A DNA stretch of 64,000 bases. It comes from Certhia americana (taxonomy: Eukaryota; Chordata; Aves; Passeriformes; Certhiidae). A program made the position numbers and the translations under genes. Positions within the stretch are counted from its first letter, which is position 1. Each line of letters opens with the position of its first letter. Below, one piece after another: positions 1-11,846 of this stretch. The notes under the pieces were generated by a model. It saw nothing but the letters and a program-made list of their open reading frames with translations. It had not been told where the DNA came from and did no database searches. The DNA lies in NCBI GenBank assembly GCA_018697195.1, contig CM031878.1, positions 37,146,283 through 37,210,282 of the forward strand, read 5' to 3'.

Positions 1-1460
1 TCAAAAAACGCTCTGGAGGTGGATCTGGTCCTTGTCTACAGCTACATTACTGACACGTATATCAGTGCTTTCAATACACTTACAGTCAAAAGGCTTTAAA
101 GTCTGTGGAAAGTTGTATATACATCTTTTAACAAGAGAAAAACAGATGTTCTTACAGTCAGTATTATGGGAGTCAGTGTGCTCTATCCGTGTCACCCTTA
201 GCTGCAAGGTTTTTTGAAAATTGGTCTGAAAGAAAGGACCTTTTTAATGTATATGTTTAGTAAATGAAGAGCATCAGCAAAGCTAAAATTCTTTATGTTT
301 TCACAAGCTGAAAAAATCCTGCCTTCACTGGGGGTTCAGACACATTGGCCTCAGATGCTGCGCAGGCCCATATCTGAGCCTTCTGTGAGTTAAGATTTCC
401 TTCTTTGTGGATGGTACAGAAAAGTGAGTAAGGGCAGATGTTTTTAGTGAGGAAGAAATGGACGCTCACTATTAGAAGTTTAAGTGAGTGAGGATCCCTA
501 TTAGGTTGGGATCTTTCAATTCCAAGCAATTCCAAGCTTTTCAAAGTCAGTGGGAATTTTGCCATCCCTGAACATCCTAACGTATGCCCATATCTTCTGA
601 AACCACAGCAAGTAAGGCAGGCTTTCCTTCTTCTTCTGTCAACTCCATAAGCCTTAGAGATGTGTTTTGAATGCAAATGATTTAAGTAATATATGAAGGT
701 CATAGTTGCTACATAAATAGCATTTCTCATAATTGCTGTTGTTCAGCATTGAAGCGCTTCAGCCTCAGCACCAAATATTCTTGCCAGCACTTATTTGCAG
801 CTATGTCGTATCTATACAGATTGCTAACAAAACAACCCAGGGATGAAGAAAATACTGGTGTTCAGAGGGCATCTGCAATTAAAATCTGTGTCCAGAGCCT
901 GTAGTTTATTAAATGTTAGCTGGCAGGGGAGAGTTTCTGCCCAGGCCATGCCACAGCTGGGCTGTTCTCCAGATCCTCACAGCCCTGCCCTGACTGGTCT
1001 TGAGCTCCACCAGCAGGGTCACTTATGGGCCCATGGCTTCGCTTTGGGCCATCCCCTGGGCACTGCCCAGTGTTGGGGCTGTGGCTGCCCATGGGGCCCC
1101 AGCTTCCCTGCTCCTGGCTAAGGTGGTGGAATGACCATGGCTGCCAAGCCCTTCATTGATGGACTCCTATAAGACCCCATAACCCCTGGGAGTCCTTGGC
1201 CCCATATGGCACACTGATAGTGGCAGCTGGAGCTCCCTGGAGAACTCCTCTGTCATCAGTTTTGTTGCCTAAGGACTTGGTAAGAAAATCTCTTCTTGGC
1301 ATGCATGGGAGAAAGATGAGTGAGAAGTTGAGGATGGGAAAAAAGGTCATCTGCTCTGCTTCCAGCACACAGCTGCACATCTGCCTGCCTCACCTTCAGG
1401 AAAAAATTAAACCAGAGGGACCGAGACAAATTAAAAACTTGCACAAAACCCCAAAACAGC
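1..1460. other. Unique sequence, no gene recognised; GC-rich pocket at about 940-1120
   Basis: No recognisable exon, RNA gene or repeat family. A frame of 145 codons on the minus strand (293-730) and one of 92 codons on the plus strand (843-1121) show no domain, and their composition looks like chance translation. Positions 940-1120 are clearly more GC-rich than the flanks but hold very few CpG dinucleotides, so this is not a typical CpG island. The stretch ends where the CR1 3' end begins. Confidence 0.5.
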
Positions 1461-2814
1461 GAATCACAGAATCAGCTGGGTTGGAAAAGACTTCTGAGAT
1501 CATTGAATCCAACCACTGACTGACCAGAACCATGTCAACTAGACTGTTGCACTAAGTGTGATGTCCAGTGGTTTCTTGAACATCTCCAGGGATGCTGACT
1601 CTACCACCTCTGTGGGCAGTCCACTTCAATGTCTAACAACCATTTCCATGAAGAAATTCCTCCTTATGTACAACCTGAACCTCCCCTGGTGAAGCTTGAG
1701 ACTCTGTCACTTGCTGCCTGGGAGAAGAGGCTGAACCCCTCTTTGCTGCACCCTCCTTTCAGGCATTTGTAGAGAGCAAAAAGATCTCCCCTGAATCTAC
1801 TTTCCTCCAGGGTAAACACCCCCCTCAGCTCCCTCAGCTGCTCCTCACAGGAATTGTGCTCCAGACCCGTCACCAGCTCTGTTGCCCTTCTCTGGACATG
1901 CTCCAGCCCCTCACTGTCCTTCCTGAATTAAGGGGGCCAGAATTGGACACAGCACTCAAGGTGTGGCCTCATCACTGCCCAGCATGGGGGGACAATCACT
2001 GCCTGATCCTGCTGGCCACACTATTGCTGGTACAGGCCAGGATGCCATTGGCTTCATGTGCCAGCTGGGCACACTGCTGGATCATGCTCAGCCTGTTGTC
2101 AACCAGCACAGCCTCTCCCACCAGTCAGCTTGCCAGCCTCTCTTCCCCAAGCCTGTAGTACCTTGCAGGGTTGTTGTGGCTGAAGTGTGTAACCCAGCGC
2201 CCAGCTTTTTAAACAACACTGATTGCCTCAGTCCATCAATCCAGCCTGTCCAGATCCCTCTGCTGATTCTTCTGGCCCTCCAGGAGATCAACACTTAAAT
2301 CCAATCTGGTGTCGTCTGGAAACTTATTGAAGATGCACTCAATTCCCTCATTCAGATCATTAATAAAGGTGCTAAACAGGACTGGCCCCAACACCGATCC
2401 CTGGGGAACCCCACTAGTGACAGGTCACCAACTGGATGTGGCATCATTCACCACCTCTCTCTGGGCCCAGCCAATTCTCAACATGGCAAACAGTGCACCC
2501 ATCCAAGCCATGGACTACCAGCTTTTCCAGGAGAATGTTGTGGGAGACGGTGTCAAAAGCTTCACTGAAGTCCTGGTAGACAACATCCACAGCCTTTCCC
2601 TCACCCACCAGGTGGGTCACCTGGTCATAGATGGAGATCAGGTTGGTCAGGCAGGCCCCACCCCTCCTAAACTCCTGCTGGCTGTGTCTGATCCCCTGGT
2701 TGTCCTCTGTGTGATGGCTCTCAAGATGATCTGTGCTGTAACTTTTCCTGGCACCAGGGTCAGGCTGCAGTCTTGTAGTTCTCCAGATCCTCCTTCCAGT
2801 CCTTTTTGTAGATG
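1461..2814 (-). mobile_element. CR1 LINE, 3' part (C-terminal ORF2 and 3' UTR), interrupted by an LTR
   Basis: Non-LTR retrotransposon of the CR1 clade, inserted so that its sense strand is the minus strand. Its 3' end lies near 1461, where the plus strand carries the reverse complement of the octamer-like CR1 tail (GAATCACAGAATC). Reading leftward on the minus strand from 2814, the decayed reverse transcriptase region of ORF2 is followed by its C-terminal part and the 3' UTR. The catalytic F-A-D-D box is found at 2311-2322 but reads F-P-D-D, and stop codons and frameshifts break the frame repeatedly, so the copy is dead. The CR1 text stops at 2814 and resumes in register at 3760. Family assignment is firm; the subfamily was not determined. 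Confidence 0.93.
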
Positions 2815-2997
2815 TGTTGGATTTACCCTGGCTGGATGCCAGGCATCCACCAAAACTTCTCTATCTTTCCCCTTCACAACTGTACAGGGGAGAAAAAATA
2901 TAATGAAGGGTTCATTAGCTGAGATAAGGATCAGGAGAGATCACTTACCAAACACCAATTTGGGAAAAGCAGACTAGAATTAGAGATATTAATTAAA

Positions 2998-3003
2998 TTT
3001 ATT
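2998..3003 (-). promoter_or_regulatory. Polyadenylation signal AATAAA of the nested LTR
   Basis: TTTATT on the plus strand is AATAAA on the minus strand. It sits roughly 190 bp from the LTR 3' end, suitable for the R/U5 boundary region, and supports minus-strand polarity. Confidence 0.6.
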
Positions 3004-3174
3004 ACTGACAAAATCAGAGCAGGATAATGAGAAGTCAAATAATACCCTAAAACCCCCTTATCCCCACCTCTCACCTCTTTCCAGCTCTACCACCTGCCCT
3101 TCAACAGTTCAGAGAGGTGGTAAATGGGGGTTAGGGTCAGTTGTTTCTCACATTGTTCAGTGAGAGGAGTCCTT

Positions 3175-3500
3175 CCCCTGCTCCACTGTGGGAGTCCCTC
3201 CAACCAAAGACAGTCTTCAATGAACTTCTCCAACTGTTCCACAGAGTGCAGTCCTTCAAGGACAAGCTGCTTCAGTGTGGTTCCGCCGCAGGGTCACAGG
3301 TCCTACCACAGAACGTGCTCCAGCAGGGGCTTCTCCTGGGTTCACAGCCCCCTTCAGGCATCCACATGCCCTGATGTGGGCTCCCCTGCAGGTGAATCTG
3401 CATCCCCATGGACCTCCAGGGTCCTCATGGCACAGTTGCCTCACGATGATCTGCACCATGGGCTGCAGGAGGATCTCAGCTCTGGTGCCTGGAGCAACTC
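3175..3500 (-). repeat. Degenerate internal minisatellite within the LTR
   Basis: Several imperfect units of about 35-60 bp share a CTCCA / GTGGG / CTGCAG theme. They have drifted so far that unit boundaries are uncertain. Such units are a recognisable part of this LTR type in birds and explain the 147- and 159-codon frames that overlap here without coding evidence. Confidence 0.55.
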
Positions 3501-3759
3501 TCCACCTCTTTCTCCACAGACCTTGGTGTCTGCAGAGTTGTTCCTCTCGATGGTCTCATCCTGTTAATAACTTTTTTTTCTTTCTTAAATCTGTTTTCAC
3601 AGGAGTGTTACCACCATTTCTGACCAGCCTAGACTTGGCCAGCAGCATGTCAATCTTTGGAGCTACCAGGGATTGGCTCTGCTGGACATGGGGAAAACTT
3701 CCAGCAGATCACAGAAACCATCCCTGCTACCAAAACCTGGCCATACAAACCTAAATACA

Positions 3760-4530
3760 ATGGGCATCACATTGTGACTTAACAGTAAGCTGTTAACTGG
3801 GACTAATGATCAATGATGGAATGGTTTGTTGAGCACTACTGATAGCTCCTTCAGTACCCTTGGGTGAATCCCATCTGACTCCACAGATTGTCAAAGTGGC
3901 ACAGCTGGTCACTAACACTTCCTGCTGGATTGCAGGGGGTCTCTCCTGCTCCCCATCCCTGTCTACCTGCTCAGGGGGCTGTCTGCCCTGAGGATAACTG
4001 GTCTTACTGACAAAGGCTGAGGCAAAGAAGGCATTAAATACATCAACTTTTTCCTCATCCTTGGTGATTGTTCCCCCTAGCATCCAATAAAGGATGGAGA
4101 TTTTCCTTGGCCCTCCTTTTGTTGTCTTTATATCTACACAAACACTTTTTATTATCTTTTACAGCAGTGGCCAGACTGAGTTCTAGTTGAGCTTTTGCCT
4201 TTCAACTTTTCTTTATACATAGCCTAACAAGATCCTTGTATTCTTCCTGAATTGTCTGCCCCTTCTTCAAAAGGCTGTAAGGACTAATTTTACCCTTAGT
4301 TCTTGTGAAAGCTCCGTGCTTAGCCAAGGCAGTTGTCTTCCCCAATGACTCACCTTTTGACATTTAGGGGTGGCCTGCCCCTGCACCTTTAAGATTTTCT
4401 TTTTAAAGTGAGTCTAGCTTTCTTGGATCCCTTTGTTGTTAGGGATAGCCTCTCTTTTCTTTAATTATCTTTAAAATGTCACTTCCAGAAGCTTCAGCTG
4501 GAGTTTGGTGTCCACCTCTCACTGAGACAT
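3760..4530 (-). mobile_element. CR1 LINE, upstream ORF2 part of the same copy as 1461-2814
   Basis: The sequence resumes with ATGGGCATCACATTG, continuing CR1 exactly where it stopped at 2814. A minus-strand frame of 96 codons (3793-4083) contains N-A-F-F-A-S and a following D-R-D-G-E-Q segment, typical of the CR1 ORF2 linker between endonuclease and reverse transcriptase. Similarity continues through the poorly conserved upstream part to about 4465 and fades by 4530, so the copy is 5' truncated. Together the two CR1 pieces give about 2.1 kb of element, long for a CR1 copy; most are only a few hundred bases. Confidence 0.88.
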
Positions 4531-6569
4531 GTAGAGCTCATGCAAATCTGTTTGACTCTTCCCTGGCAATGAAAATGTTCATCTGTGCTATCACTATACA
4601 ATAGGCAAAGAGTGCTTCATTCTCTGGTGTCAAACACAACCACCTCCTTTCCTTTCAAACTGCAACTTTGTGCTGCTTCCTTACCTCTGCTTCTGAATGC
4701 CATTCATTGCCTTCATCCTTCCTTACCTGACATACTCCCACTGAAGTCAGAACCTCTTTTAGCAAATATTTTTATCAGGTAAGATGGAGTCCTAAATATA
4801 TCTGGCTACAAGTGGTATTTACAGTCATTTGATTTCAGTGGGAGATTGCTTGGGGGAATGCTTTTTTTCATGCTCTGCAGAAAAAGATATATTATAAGTG
4901 ATGCCCACAAGCACGCAGCATATTTTTGACTGAGCTGGGGAAAAGGGCTTCTGATTTTGTATCAGGCAAAAAAAAAAAAAGAACAAATAAAACTAGCAGG
5001 TTTGCTTCATATGCTACAGGCACAGAGTTAAATAGTAGAATTCAATGTCACAAAGGCCAAAAGAGTTAATGGATTCAAAGAAAGATCACACAGCTCCTTG
5101 GGTGAGAAAAAAAGTCATCAGGTTTTATAGAATATAAAACCACATGTACAACCTCCAGTTTAGTAATTTCATAAGCAGCAGGGAACTGCAAGCTGGGTTA
5201 TTGCAGGGAGATAGCTATCAGGTAACAGGTCTTGCCCTGTTGTCAGCTTCTAGAAGCTATTGTCAGATCTAGGATTCTGTTTGTATGTATGCATATGAAT
5301 AGAAATGTTTTATACATGCACATAATCTATAGATCTATACATATATAATCTCTCTCTCCCTCCCTCTCCCTCCTCCCCTCTCTGTCTCAATAACCTTATA
5401 CATGTAATTTAAAAGTCTGCCCAGTAATAAATAAATTAAAACCTGCCTAAAAATTAATAAATTCTTAGTAGTGGGTTATCTATAATTTGATGCAGACTCC
5501 AATATATTAAACAACAGTGTCCACACAAGGAATAAAGCAAAGAGCAAGTATCTCCTCATCCAACAGGTCATCTTTGAGTGTTTTTTGCAAGAGTAAGAGA
5601 GAAGCATTGTTCCAGGTGCTCTGTCAGACCCTGCATTCAGACCTGGATGGAGCCAGCTGGCCTCCAGGCAGCCTGCAGTGCAGAAGAAAATATCAAAAAC
5701 TGATCCGCACTACTACTGATCAGACAAACCTCACAGTACAAGGCAGCAGTGCTGGATAGAGCTATGCTACTGACATTTAGAAAACCTGTATTTGGAGGCC
5801 CCAGAGTAATATCCGTGGGGCTCACAGAGCCATCTTGTTTGGAGACAGGAGATCTGCAACTTTGTCTCAGCCTCCTGACACACAATACATTCTGATAGTC
5901 TTAGTACAAGGACTTCTGCCCTTCCTACTCTCCTCAGTCACTAGCATTCATAGCTTGTAGCCCTAGCACTCATCTTGCACTTACCTCCCACTTGGGAGCA
6001 CTAGGAAGAAAACTGTTGACAAGACACTGAGCATACTCAAGCCCATGGATGCCTATTAGACCAGCTATAATTTGGACCAGAAGATTATAGAAACAAGGCA
6101 GTATCCTTTCAGCTTCTGGTGCTGGAAAGATAATTTTAAATTGAAACTATGTCATGGGATGCAAATAGAATGTGCTAATGAAGTTTGCTGAATTTCAGGT
6201 AGAAGATTGTTGTTTGCTAACAGACTAATTTGTGTTGTGGTTTTGGCTTGAAACTGTGTGGAAACACTATGTTTTAGTTTTGGTTTGCTAATTTGAAATA
6301 TTTAATAAAGAACAAAGCAGGCTTAAACTTACAAGGAATAAAACTTTAACACTAAGAGGAAAAAATCAGAAATCACGATGAAACTTTCAAAAACACTTCG
6401 CCTCCCCCCACCAACTATTCACTTTCTTAATCTAATATAAAAAGACAAAACTTGGGATCTCAGTCAGTTATCACTCTTAAAATAATTATTTCTAAATTCA
6501 TCAAGGAGAAAGGAGTCTCTCTTGAATACCATAGAGATTTTTCACAAGATAACAGTTCTCTTGCTTTTG
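4531..6569. other. Unique sequence, no gene recognised
   Basis: Contains a short poly-A tract (4967-4980) and a pyrimidine microsatellite (5349-5388). Frames of about 80 codons at 5517-5885 on both strands overlap each other and have no recognisable domain. No repeat family was recognised. Confidence 0.5.
5349..5388. repeat. Pyrimidine-rich microsatellite (TC/TCCC type)
   Basis: About 40 bases made almost only of C and T in TCTC and CCTCCC blocks, directly after an AT-rich run (ATATATAATC). Confidence 0.85.
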
Positions 6570-7607
6570 CACTTCACAACTGGCCCACCTGGTGAAAAAA
6601 TGTTGCCATTGTGAAGTCCCTTCCCATGAAACAAGCCTCCACAGCAGCTTATAGGCCATATCAGTTTATTAGGGTACAGTTTAAGGATGCCTCTTCTAGT
6701 ATAAAACAAGAGGTCTCTTTATCTCAAGAAACAGAGGTCATCTTCTCTCAATGGACAAAGTATCATTTCTCACTTTCTTGATCTTCTTCTCTTCAATTTT
6801 CTCTAGCAGCTTACAACTATGACTAGAACCTTGCATGCCCCTAAAAGCACTCCATAGGTTACAGGGTATTTAGTCCATTCTCTGTGGCCTCACAAGAGAA
6901 GTCCAACTTAACTAGGGCAATCCTTCAATCTTCTTTTCCATTTAGGATTCTCTTCTCACTTTCTCTGACATTAGGTCTCTCACTGTGTCTTTCTACATTT
7001 CATCCAGTCTCCTCTTTTTCTCTGGGTAAGATTCATGCTTTGGAAGTTTCATCTGGTTAGAAAGAGTTAACAGCAGGTTAACAGCCCAGGTCAGGGCAGT
7101 CACTTGGTTCATGGTAGCTGTGCTGGAGCTGTGCCAAGATCTCAAGGCCTGGCTGCTGCCTTCAGTTCCAGCTGTGCTGAGAGAGGGAGGCTAGGATCGT
7201 TTTTCCATCCTGGTCAGGCTTCAGATGTCTCACACCAGGGCTGATCACCTCCCTTTCCCTGCCCTGCAGACACCAGGCCTGGATCAGCCCCTGGTTTGCT
7301 GCATGAGGCTGTCTTAGATTAACAGATCTCAGCAGCCAGGACTGGGCTGAGCCTTCCTCCCCCTCCCCTCTGCCTCTCCTTCCCCTTTGCCTGCCAGGGG
7401 TGCCAGGGGAGGGCAGGGGGAGCCTTGGCCTGGCCATGGGGAACAGATGGGACGAGGTTCTCAACTCACCCCACCGGAAACCAGAATAGAGATATTTCTG
7501 GAATCTCACCTCAAAATGTATATTCACTAGAGGCGTATCCACCCTTTTCATTGGTTTAATCAGGTGTCAATATTACAAAATTGTCCAGTCAGGACTAAAC
7601 CATGACA
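6570..7607 (-). mobile_element. LTR-like element of an avian endogenous retrovirus, probably minus strand
   Basis: The right boundary is sharp: GGACTAAACCATGACA (7592-7607), which on the minus strand gives a 5' terminus starting TGTCATGG. Minus-strand AATAAA (TTTATT on plus, 6665-6670) lies near the proposed 3' end, as expected for an LTR of about 1 kb. A GC-rich section at 7100-7480 (frame of 129 codons on the minus strand, Arg/Gly/Pro-rich, no domain) is probably U3. The left boundary is uncertain by about 40 bp and no target-site duplication is convincing. The same 16-base terminus ends the LTR at 11847-12413. It could instead be a plus-strand element; family name not determined. Confidence 0.6.
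6665..6670 (-). promoter_or_regulatory. Candidate polyadenylation signal AATAAA of the LTR-like element
   Basis: AATAAA on the minus strand about 95 bp before the proposed LTR end. It is the main support for minus polarity of the element at 6570-7607. Confidence 0.45.
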
Positions 7608-8349
7608 AAGATATCCACTAATTCTTTTTGCCTGCATACTAGGCTCCATTTTAGAGAGGCATTCCTTACCTTCTTTTTCTTTGATGCTTTGTTATTTTCA
7701 CTGTCCTCTGGTGGCTGTGTTCTCTCAGAGTAGTAGCTGCACTGTTTTTACATCCAGGATCTGAAGCATTCACTTGATGGAAAATTGCAATATTTGCCAC
7801 AAATTTATTGGAGAGTATACTATGAAATGCCATGTTAATGAAACATCACTCTCTCAGTGAACATAGCTTAATAAACTCTCTGTATAAATTCAGCTTGTTT
7901 TAAACTGCTTTATTATGGTTGTCAAAACTCTCTGTCATGTTTTTCTTTTGATTGTAGCTTGTTCAGCTGTCTCTTTATGCAGGGTGAAGCTAATGGATGA
8001 TTACACAAGCTAAAAACCAGGCATCCTATAAGTGGCAGAAAGGAACTTAGTTTGTTCTGGTTTACTTCAAGCTGCCCCCTGGGATGAAATGTTTGCCTGG
8101 TTACTCTTGATCACTGCTTGGTTTTTTCTCACTTTTTTTTTTTTTTTAAATTTTTTGTTGATGGCATGTCATGGGCCATAAAAAGACCTGGAAGTTAGTA
8201 CAGATAGAAGGGTGCTGTGAGCTTGATCCAGCAGAGTTTTCATTGCACTGCAATTTCAAAGAGAAGAAAAATCTCTTCCCAAATTAAAGCTTCAGGAAAA
8301 GCTTAACACAATATAAGAGCAATAGAATTTGCTTATCTCCCCTACCAAA
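7608..8349. other. Unique sequence, no gene recognised
   Basis: Between the LTR-like element and the next CR1 copy. Holds a T-rich tract at 8133-8147. Nothing else recognised. Confidence 0.5.
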
Positions 8350-9272
8350 TATGCAATGACAGAACCAACCAGGTTGGAAGAGACTGTGGTGGTTCTATTT
8401 CAACTACCCTGCTTGGGCAGACATTGTAGAGCACATTGCACAGATTTGCATCTAGATGTTTTTTTACTATCTCCCATAAGGGAAACTCCAAAATCTTTCC
8501 GGGCAACATGTTCCAGAGCCTGGTCACCTGCACAGTAAAGTTCTTCCTCATATTCAGGTGGAGCTTTGTGAGCATCAGTTTGTCCCTGTTGCCCCTGTGC
8601 TACTGCTTGGCACCATCAAGCAGAGACTGGATCCATCTCTTTGACGCCCGCCCTTTAGATATTTATACACAATCATGAGGTCCTCTCTCAGTTATCTCTT
8701 CTTGAGGCTGAACAGGTTTTGCTCCCTCAGCCCTTTCTCCTCAGAGAGATTCTCCAGACCCCTGAGCAATTTCAGTGCTGTCTGCTGGACCCCCTCCAGG
8801 GGCTTCATGTCTCTCTTCTCCTGAAGAGCCCAGAACTCCAGAACTCGAGATAGGCTGAGCAGAAGGACAGGATCACCCCTGTTTGTCCTGCTGGCAATGC
8901 TCTTCCTAATGCATCCCAGGACACCACTGGCCTTCTTGGCCACCAGGGCACACTGCTGGCTTGGGACCCTCAGGTTCTTTTCCACAGAGATGCTTTCCAG
9001 CAGATCAGCCTTAACCTGTGCTGATGCCTGGGGTTATTGCTTCCCAGTGCAGGACCCTGCATTTGCCCTTGTTGAATTTCAGATGGTTTATCTCTGTTCA
9101 TCTCTCCAACCTATGGAGATTCCTCAGAGAGGCTACACTCTGGGATATTGGCCACTGCTCCCAGCTTTGTGCCGCTGCTGAGGGGGCACCTGTCCTGTTT
9201 TCTGAGTCACTGATGAACAAGTTAAACACACTGGACCTAGTGTAGGACCCTGGGGAACACCACTAGTGACAG
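8350..9272 (-). mobile_element. CR1 LINE, 5'-truncated copy (ORF2 C-terminus and 3' UTR)
   Basis: Sense strand is minus. From 9272 leftward it begins inside the reverse transcriptase, at the region preceding the F-A-D-D box, then gives the C-terminal ORF2 part and the 3' UTR. A minus-strand frame of 97 codons (8692-8985) contains Q-Q-C-A-L-V-A-K-K-A and G-C-I-R-K-S-I-A-S-R-T, hallmark CR1 segments, and ends with F-S-L-K-K-R. Where F-A-D-D is expected (around 9164-9190) the sequence is shortened and the box is absent. The terminal octamer repeats at 8350 are eroded. It is a different subfamily from the copy at 1461-4530, judged from the 3' half. Confidence 0.92.
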
Positions 9273-11846
9273 ATGCCTAAAAACAGATGTTTTAAATGAA
9301 TGTTTTTTAAAAATACAAAAAAGACTAGGGTCCAGATTTTCCTATGTTATATGCACTATTTCTAGTTATGTTATTACTGAACTCAAAACCAAAACTGGCT
9401 GATAAAATGGCTAGATCCCAGATGAAAGAGAAACACTATACAAACATTGATTCTAAAAGGCTGGGTCATTTAATTACTTAAAACATTTGTGAGTTTTTTT
9501 GAGGAACTGTACTTTCCCCAATGTTTTTAAAGCTAAGTGAAATTATAATTGTGGATACCTCTTTGAATGGCTGCAAAACCTGACTGTGTCTCTGAAATGC
9601 AAACACCTATCCAATCTTACTGACTTTACTGGAATTACTAAACCTCAGTGTGTCTGAAAATCAGACTAAGTATCTAACTATTCTTTGTTATTGTGGGGCA
9701 TTATCTTTGTATTTCAGGAGTAAAGGCTGATGGATGAAAACTGAAGATTTAAGTCAGCGTATTGCACTACTATTGGAAGAGTTACATTTACTCTTTCCTT
9801 TTTCCTAAATGAACATATTTCTCGTTCTTAAAGGATTTGTCATTTAAGGTCCTCTTGTTCTTGAAAGCATACTGCATTTGGAAAGGTTTCCTTTTGTAAA
9901 GATAGTACAAAAATTAGTCATTTCAAGATATTTCTACTAACCTGGCCAAAACCTTTATCACATAGCTAGCTACCACATAATTTGGTATTTTCAAAAGCAA
10001 AAGTGGCTTTCATGCACTTTCCTTATAACCTGGTTTATGAAACAGCGAACCTTTCCCCTCTATGTAACTTCTCTCATCTCTAAATTTGGATATGTTTTGT
10101 CTTTGATTTTACGAGCAGAATATGCAAGAGTACCCTTCCACACTTCAGATTTTCCCTACTATACCCCTGATCTACTGTGATTTGACAAGAGGTTAGTGAA
10201 TTAAATCACAGTTACTTTAATTTATCTTTTTCTTAAAAAGCCTATCTCAATCTGCTTGAAATTCTCTGTGTCTTCATGTCATGTTTAGGATACTTGCTGT
10301 TAGCCTGTCAAACCCTTATATATATGTGCTGCAGTGCCATCAGAACACCATGAAGGGTTTAAACTGTTTGCTTTTGTGCTTTTGATTTTCATGATACAGA
10401 AGTGAATGAAGTTTTCCCCTCAGAACAATTTTTAATATTAGAGCTTCTACCAATCCTAGTTCTACAGCAGGAGAATTTTAATAAAGGATAGTATCAGTTA
10501 AACAGAGGTTTGCTTGCACCTTAAGAAACTATTTTCCTTCACAGTGTTCTTAGATAACATGACCAAGTTTGGTTAAACAGCTGGTTAAACCACACCTCTG
10601 AGCACTGGGATCTCAGTGTAGACCTGGTTCAGCAATTTCTGGGAGTCACTGCTGTTGCTGGAGCTGGGTTCCAGCACTGATGAGCAAGCACTGATAGCAG
10701 CTTAGGGAAGGAGAAATAAAGGCAGCAGTGGTTAACTGGCCTAGGAGCAAAAGACAATGACTTTTGACTAGAATGGTAACAGCTGCTTCTTGAGCTTAAT
10801 TACTCCCCTTCTGACAGCTCTCTGATCAGAAGGTCATAATTAATCATATCTGCTGTCATGTAAAAGAGTGGAAAACAGCATGCATAGTATTGTTGCACGT
10901 TCATGCCTTTACATTCCTGTGTCTTGGCTACTGACACTGGAGTTTCATGTCAAAAGGATCTCAGCTGTAAAACTAGATGTTGGCAGATGATGTTCTTCTA
11001 CATGATGGTTCAGGGAGTCTGTCTGGACTTTACTCAGGGAAGAACCCTGAGTAAAATAAGGAAATACTAACTGATATGCTATTTAACTGAAGTATAGGTA
11101 CTCTTGTCTATGTGTTCTTGGGGTTTTTTAACAAGCTGGTATCTGGGTGACTGCAAACATAATTTATTTCAGAGAATCTGCTTCTGGAATTTATGTGGAT
11201 CCACTGAAAAAAAAAGTCATTCTCTCAGTGAATTTATCCTAGCTGAGCTATGGGCTGAGCTCTGTTAACTTGCAGGTATCCAGTGGGCAGGAAGACAATC
11301 ACACTGCTGTAAGGTCTGTACCAAAATCAGAAACTGAGACACCTAAGTGGAAGCAGTGAGAGATCATGTGCACACAGAGAATGCTCTAGAGATTAGGAAC
11401 TATGATCATGCTCAGCCCCTGCCAGTAGATGCACCATCTTTGTCAAACCACTGCTGATCCTCATGAGCTCTTAATAGCAGGAAAAGATAGGAAAAACATC
11501 TCCCATCTGGTTGGTCTTAGTTTCCCATCATGGTTTGTCACATTATACTTGCTAAAATCTACCTTGGCAAATCCTTGTTAGTCGTTATCTTAAGGAATGC
11601 TTCATGGAGTTGCTGGATTATTGTTTTTTTAACACGGCAGAGGGGTTGTAAAGCTTACTTCAGGTAAGGAAATTTGGATGGTCAGTGGTCTGCAAACCAA
11701 GATCAGGTGGGTGGTCACTATTGTCAGACAAGCAAAAAAAGTATGAAAAATGCACAGTTTTCCCTTTGTCTCTCAAAATTTCATAAAGCTAAGACTTTTC
11801 CAGATTAAAATAACTCTTATTGGTGTAGCATAGTTTCCTGTCATGT
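9273..11846. other. Unique sequence, no gene recognised; possible conserved non-coding stretch at 10740-10960
   Basis: No frame of note and no repeat family. The segment 10740-10960 carries clustered TAATTA/TAATTAAT and TGACAG motifs, the composition typical of vertebrate developmental enhancers, but conservation cannot be tested from one sequence. Confidence 0.45.

Larger units (their letters stand above)
2815..3759 (-). mobile_element. Solo LTR of an avian endogenous retrovirus, nested inside a CR1 copy
   Basis: About 945 bp, starting TGTTGG and ending AATACA on the plus strand, so both termini fit the TG...CA rule. On the minus strand an AATAAA polyadenylation signal lies at 2998-3003, which sets the sense direction as minus. 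An interior part (about 3175-3500) is built of degenerate repeats around a CTCCA...GTGGG theme, an internal minisatellite that I associate with a common bird LTR family. No gag, pol or env sequence and no second LTR are present, so this is a solo LTR left by recombination. The flanking CR1 reads GTAG-ATG on the left and ATG-GGCATCAC on the right, so only three shared bases of a target duplication can be seen. Family name not determined. Confidence 0.82.

Noticed and set aside
2309..2977. 222-codon plus-strand open frame
   Set aside because: It runs antisense through the CR1 ORF2 relic and into the LTR, and the matching protein signal is on the other strand.
3124..3754. 147- and 159-codon plus-strand open frames
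   Set aside because: They lie wholly inside the nested LTR's degenerate minisatellite, in overlapping frames with no domain.
7162..7551. 129-codon minus-strand frame, Arg/Gly/Pro-rich
   Set aside because: Explained by the GC-rich part of the LTR-like element; no conserved motif.
6546..7612. AAGAT at 6546-6550 and 7608-7612 as a target duplication of the LTR-like element
   Set aside because: Using the left copy would make the element begin AACAG, which breaks the TG...CA rule; a 5-base match in AT-rich DNA is easily chance.
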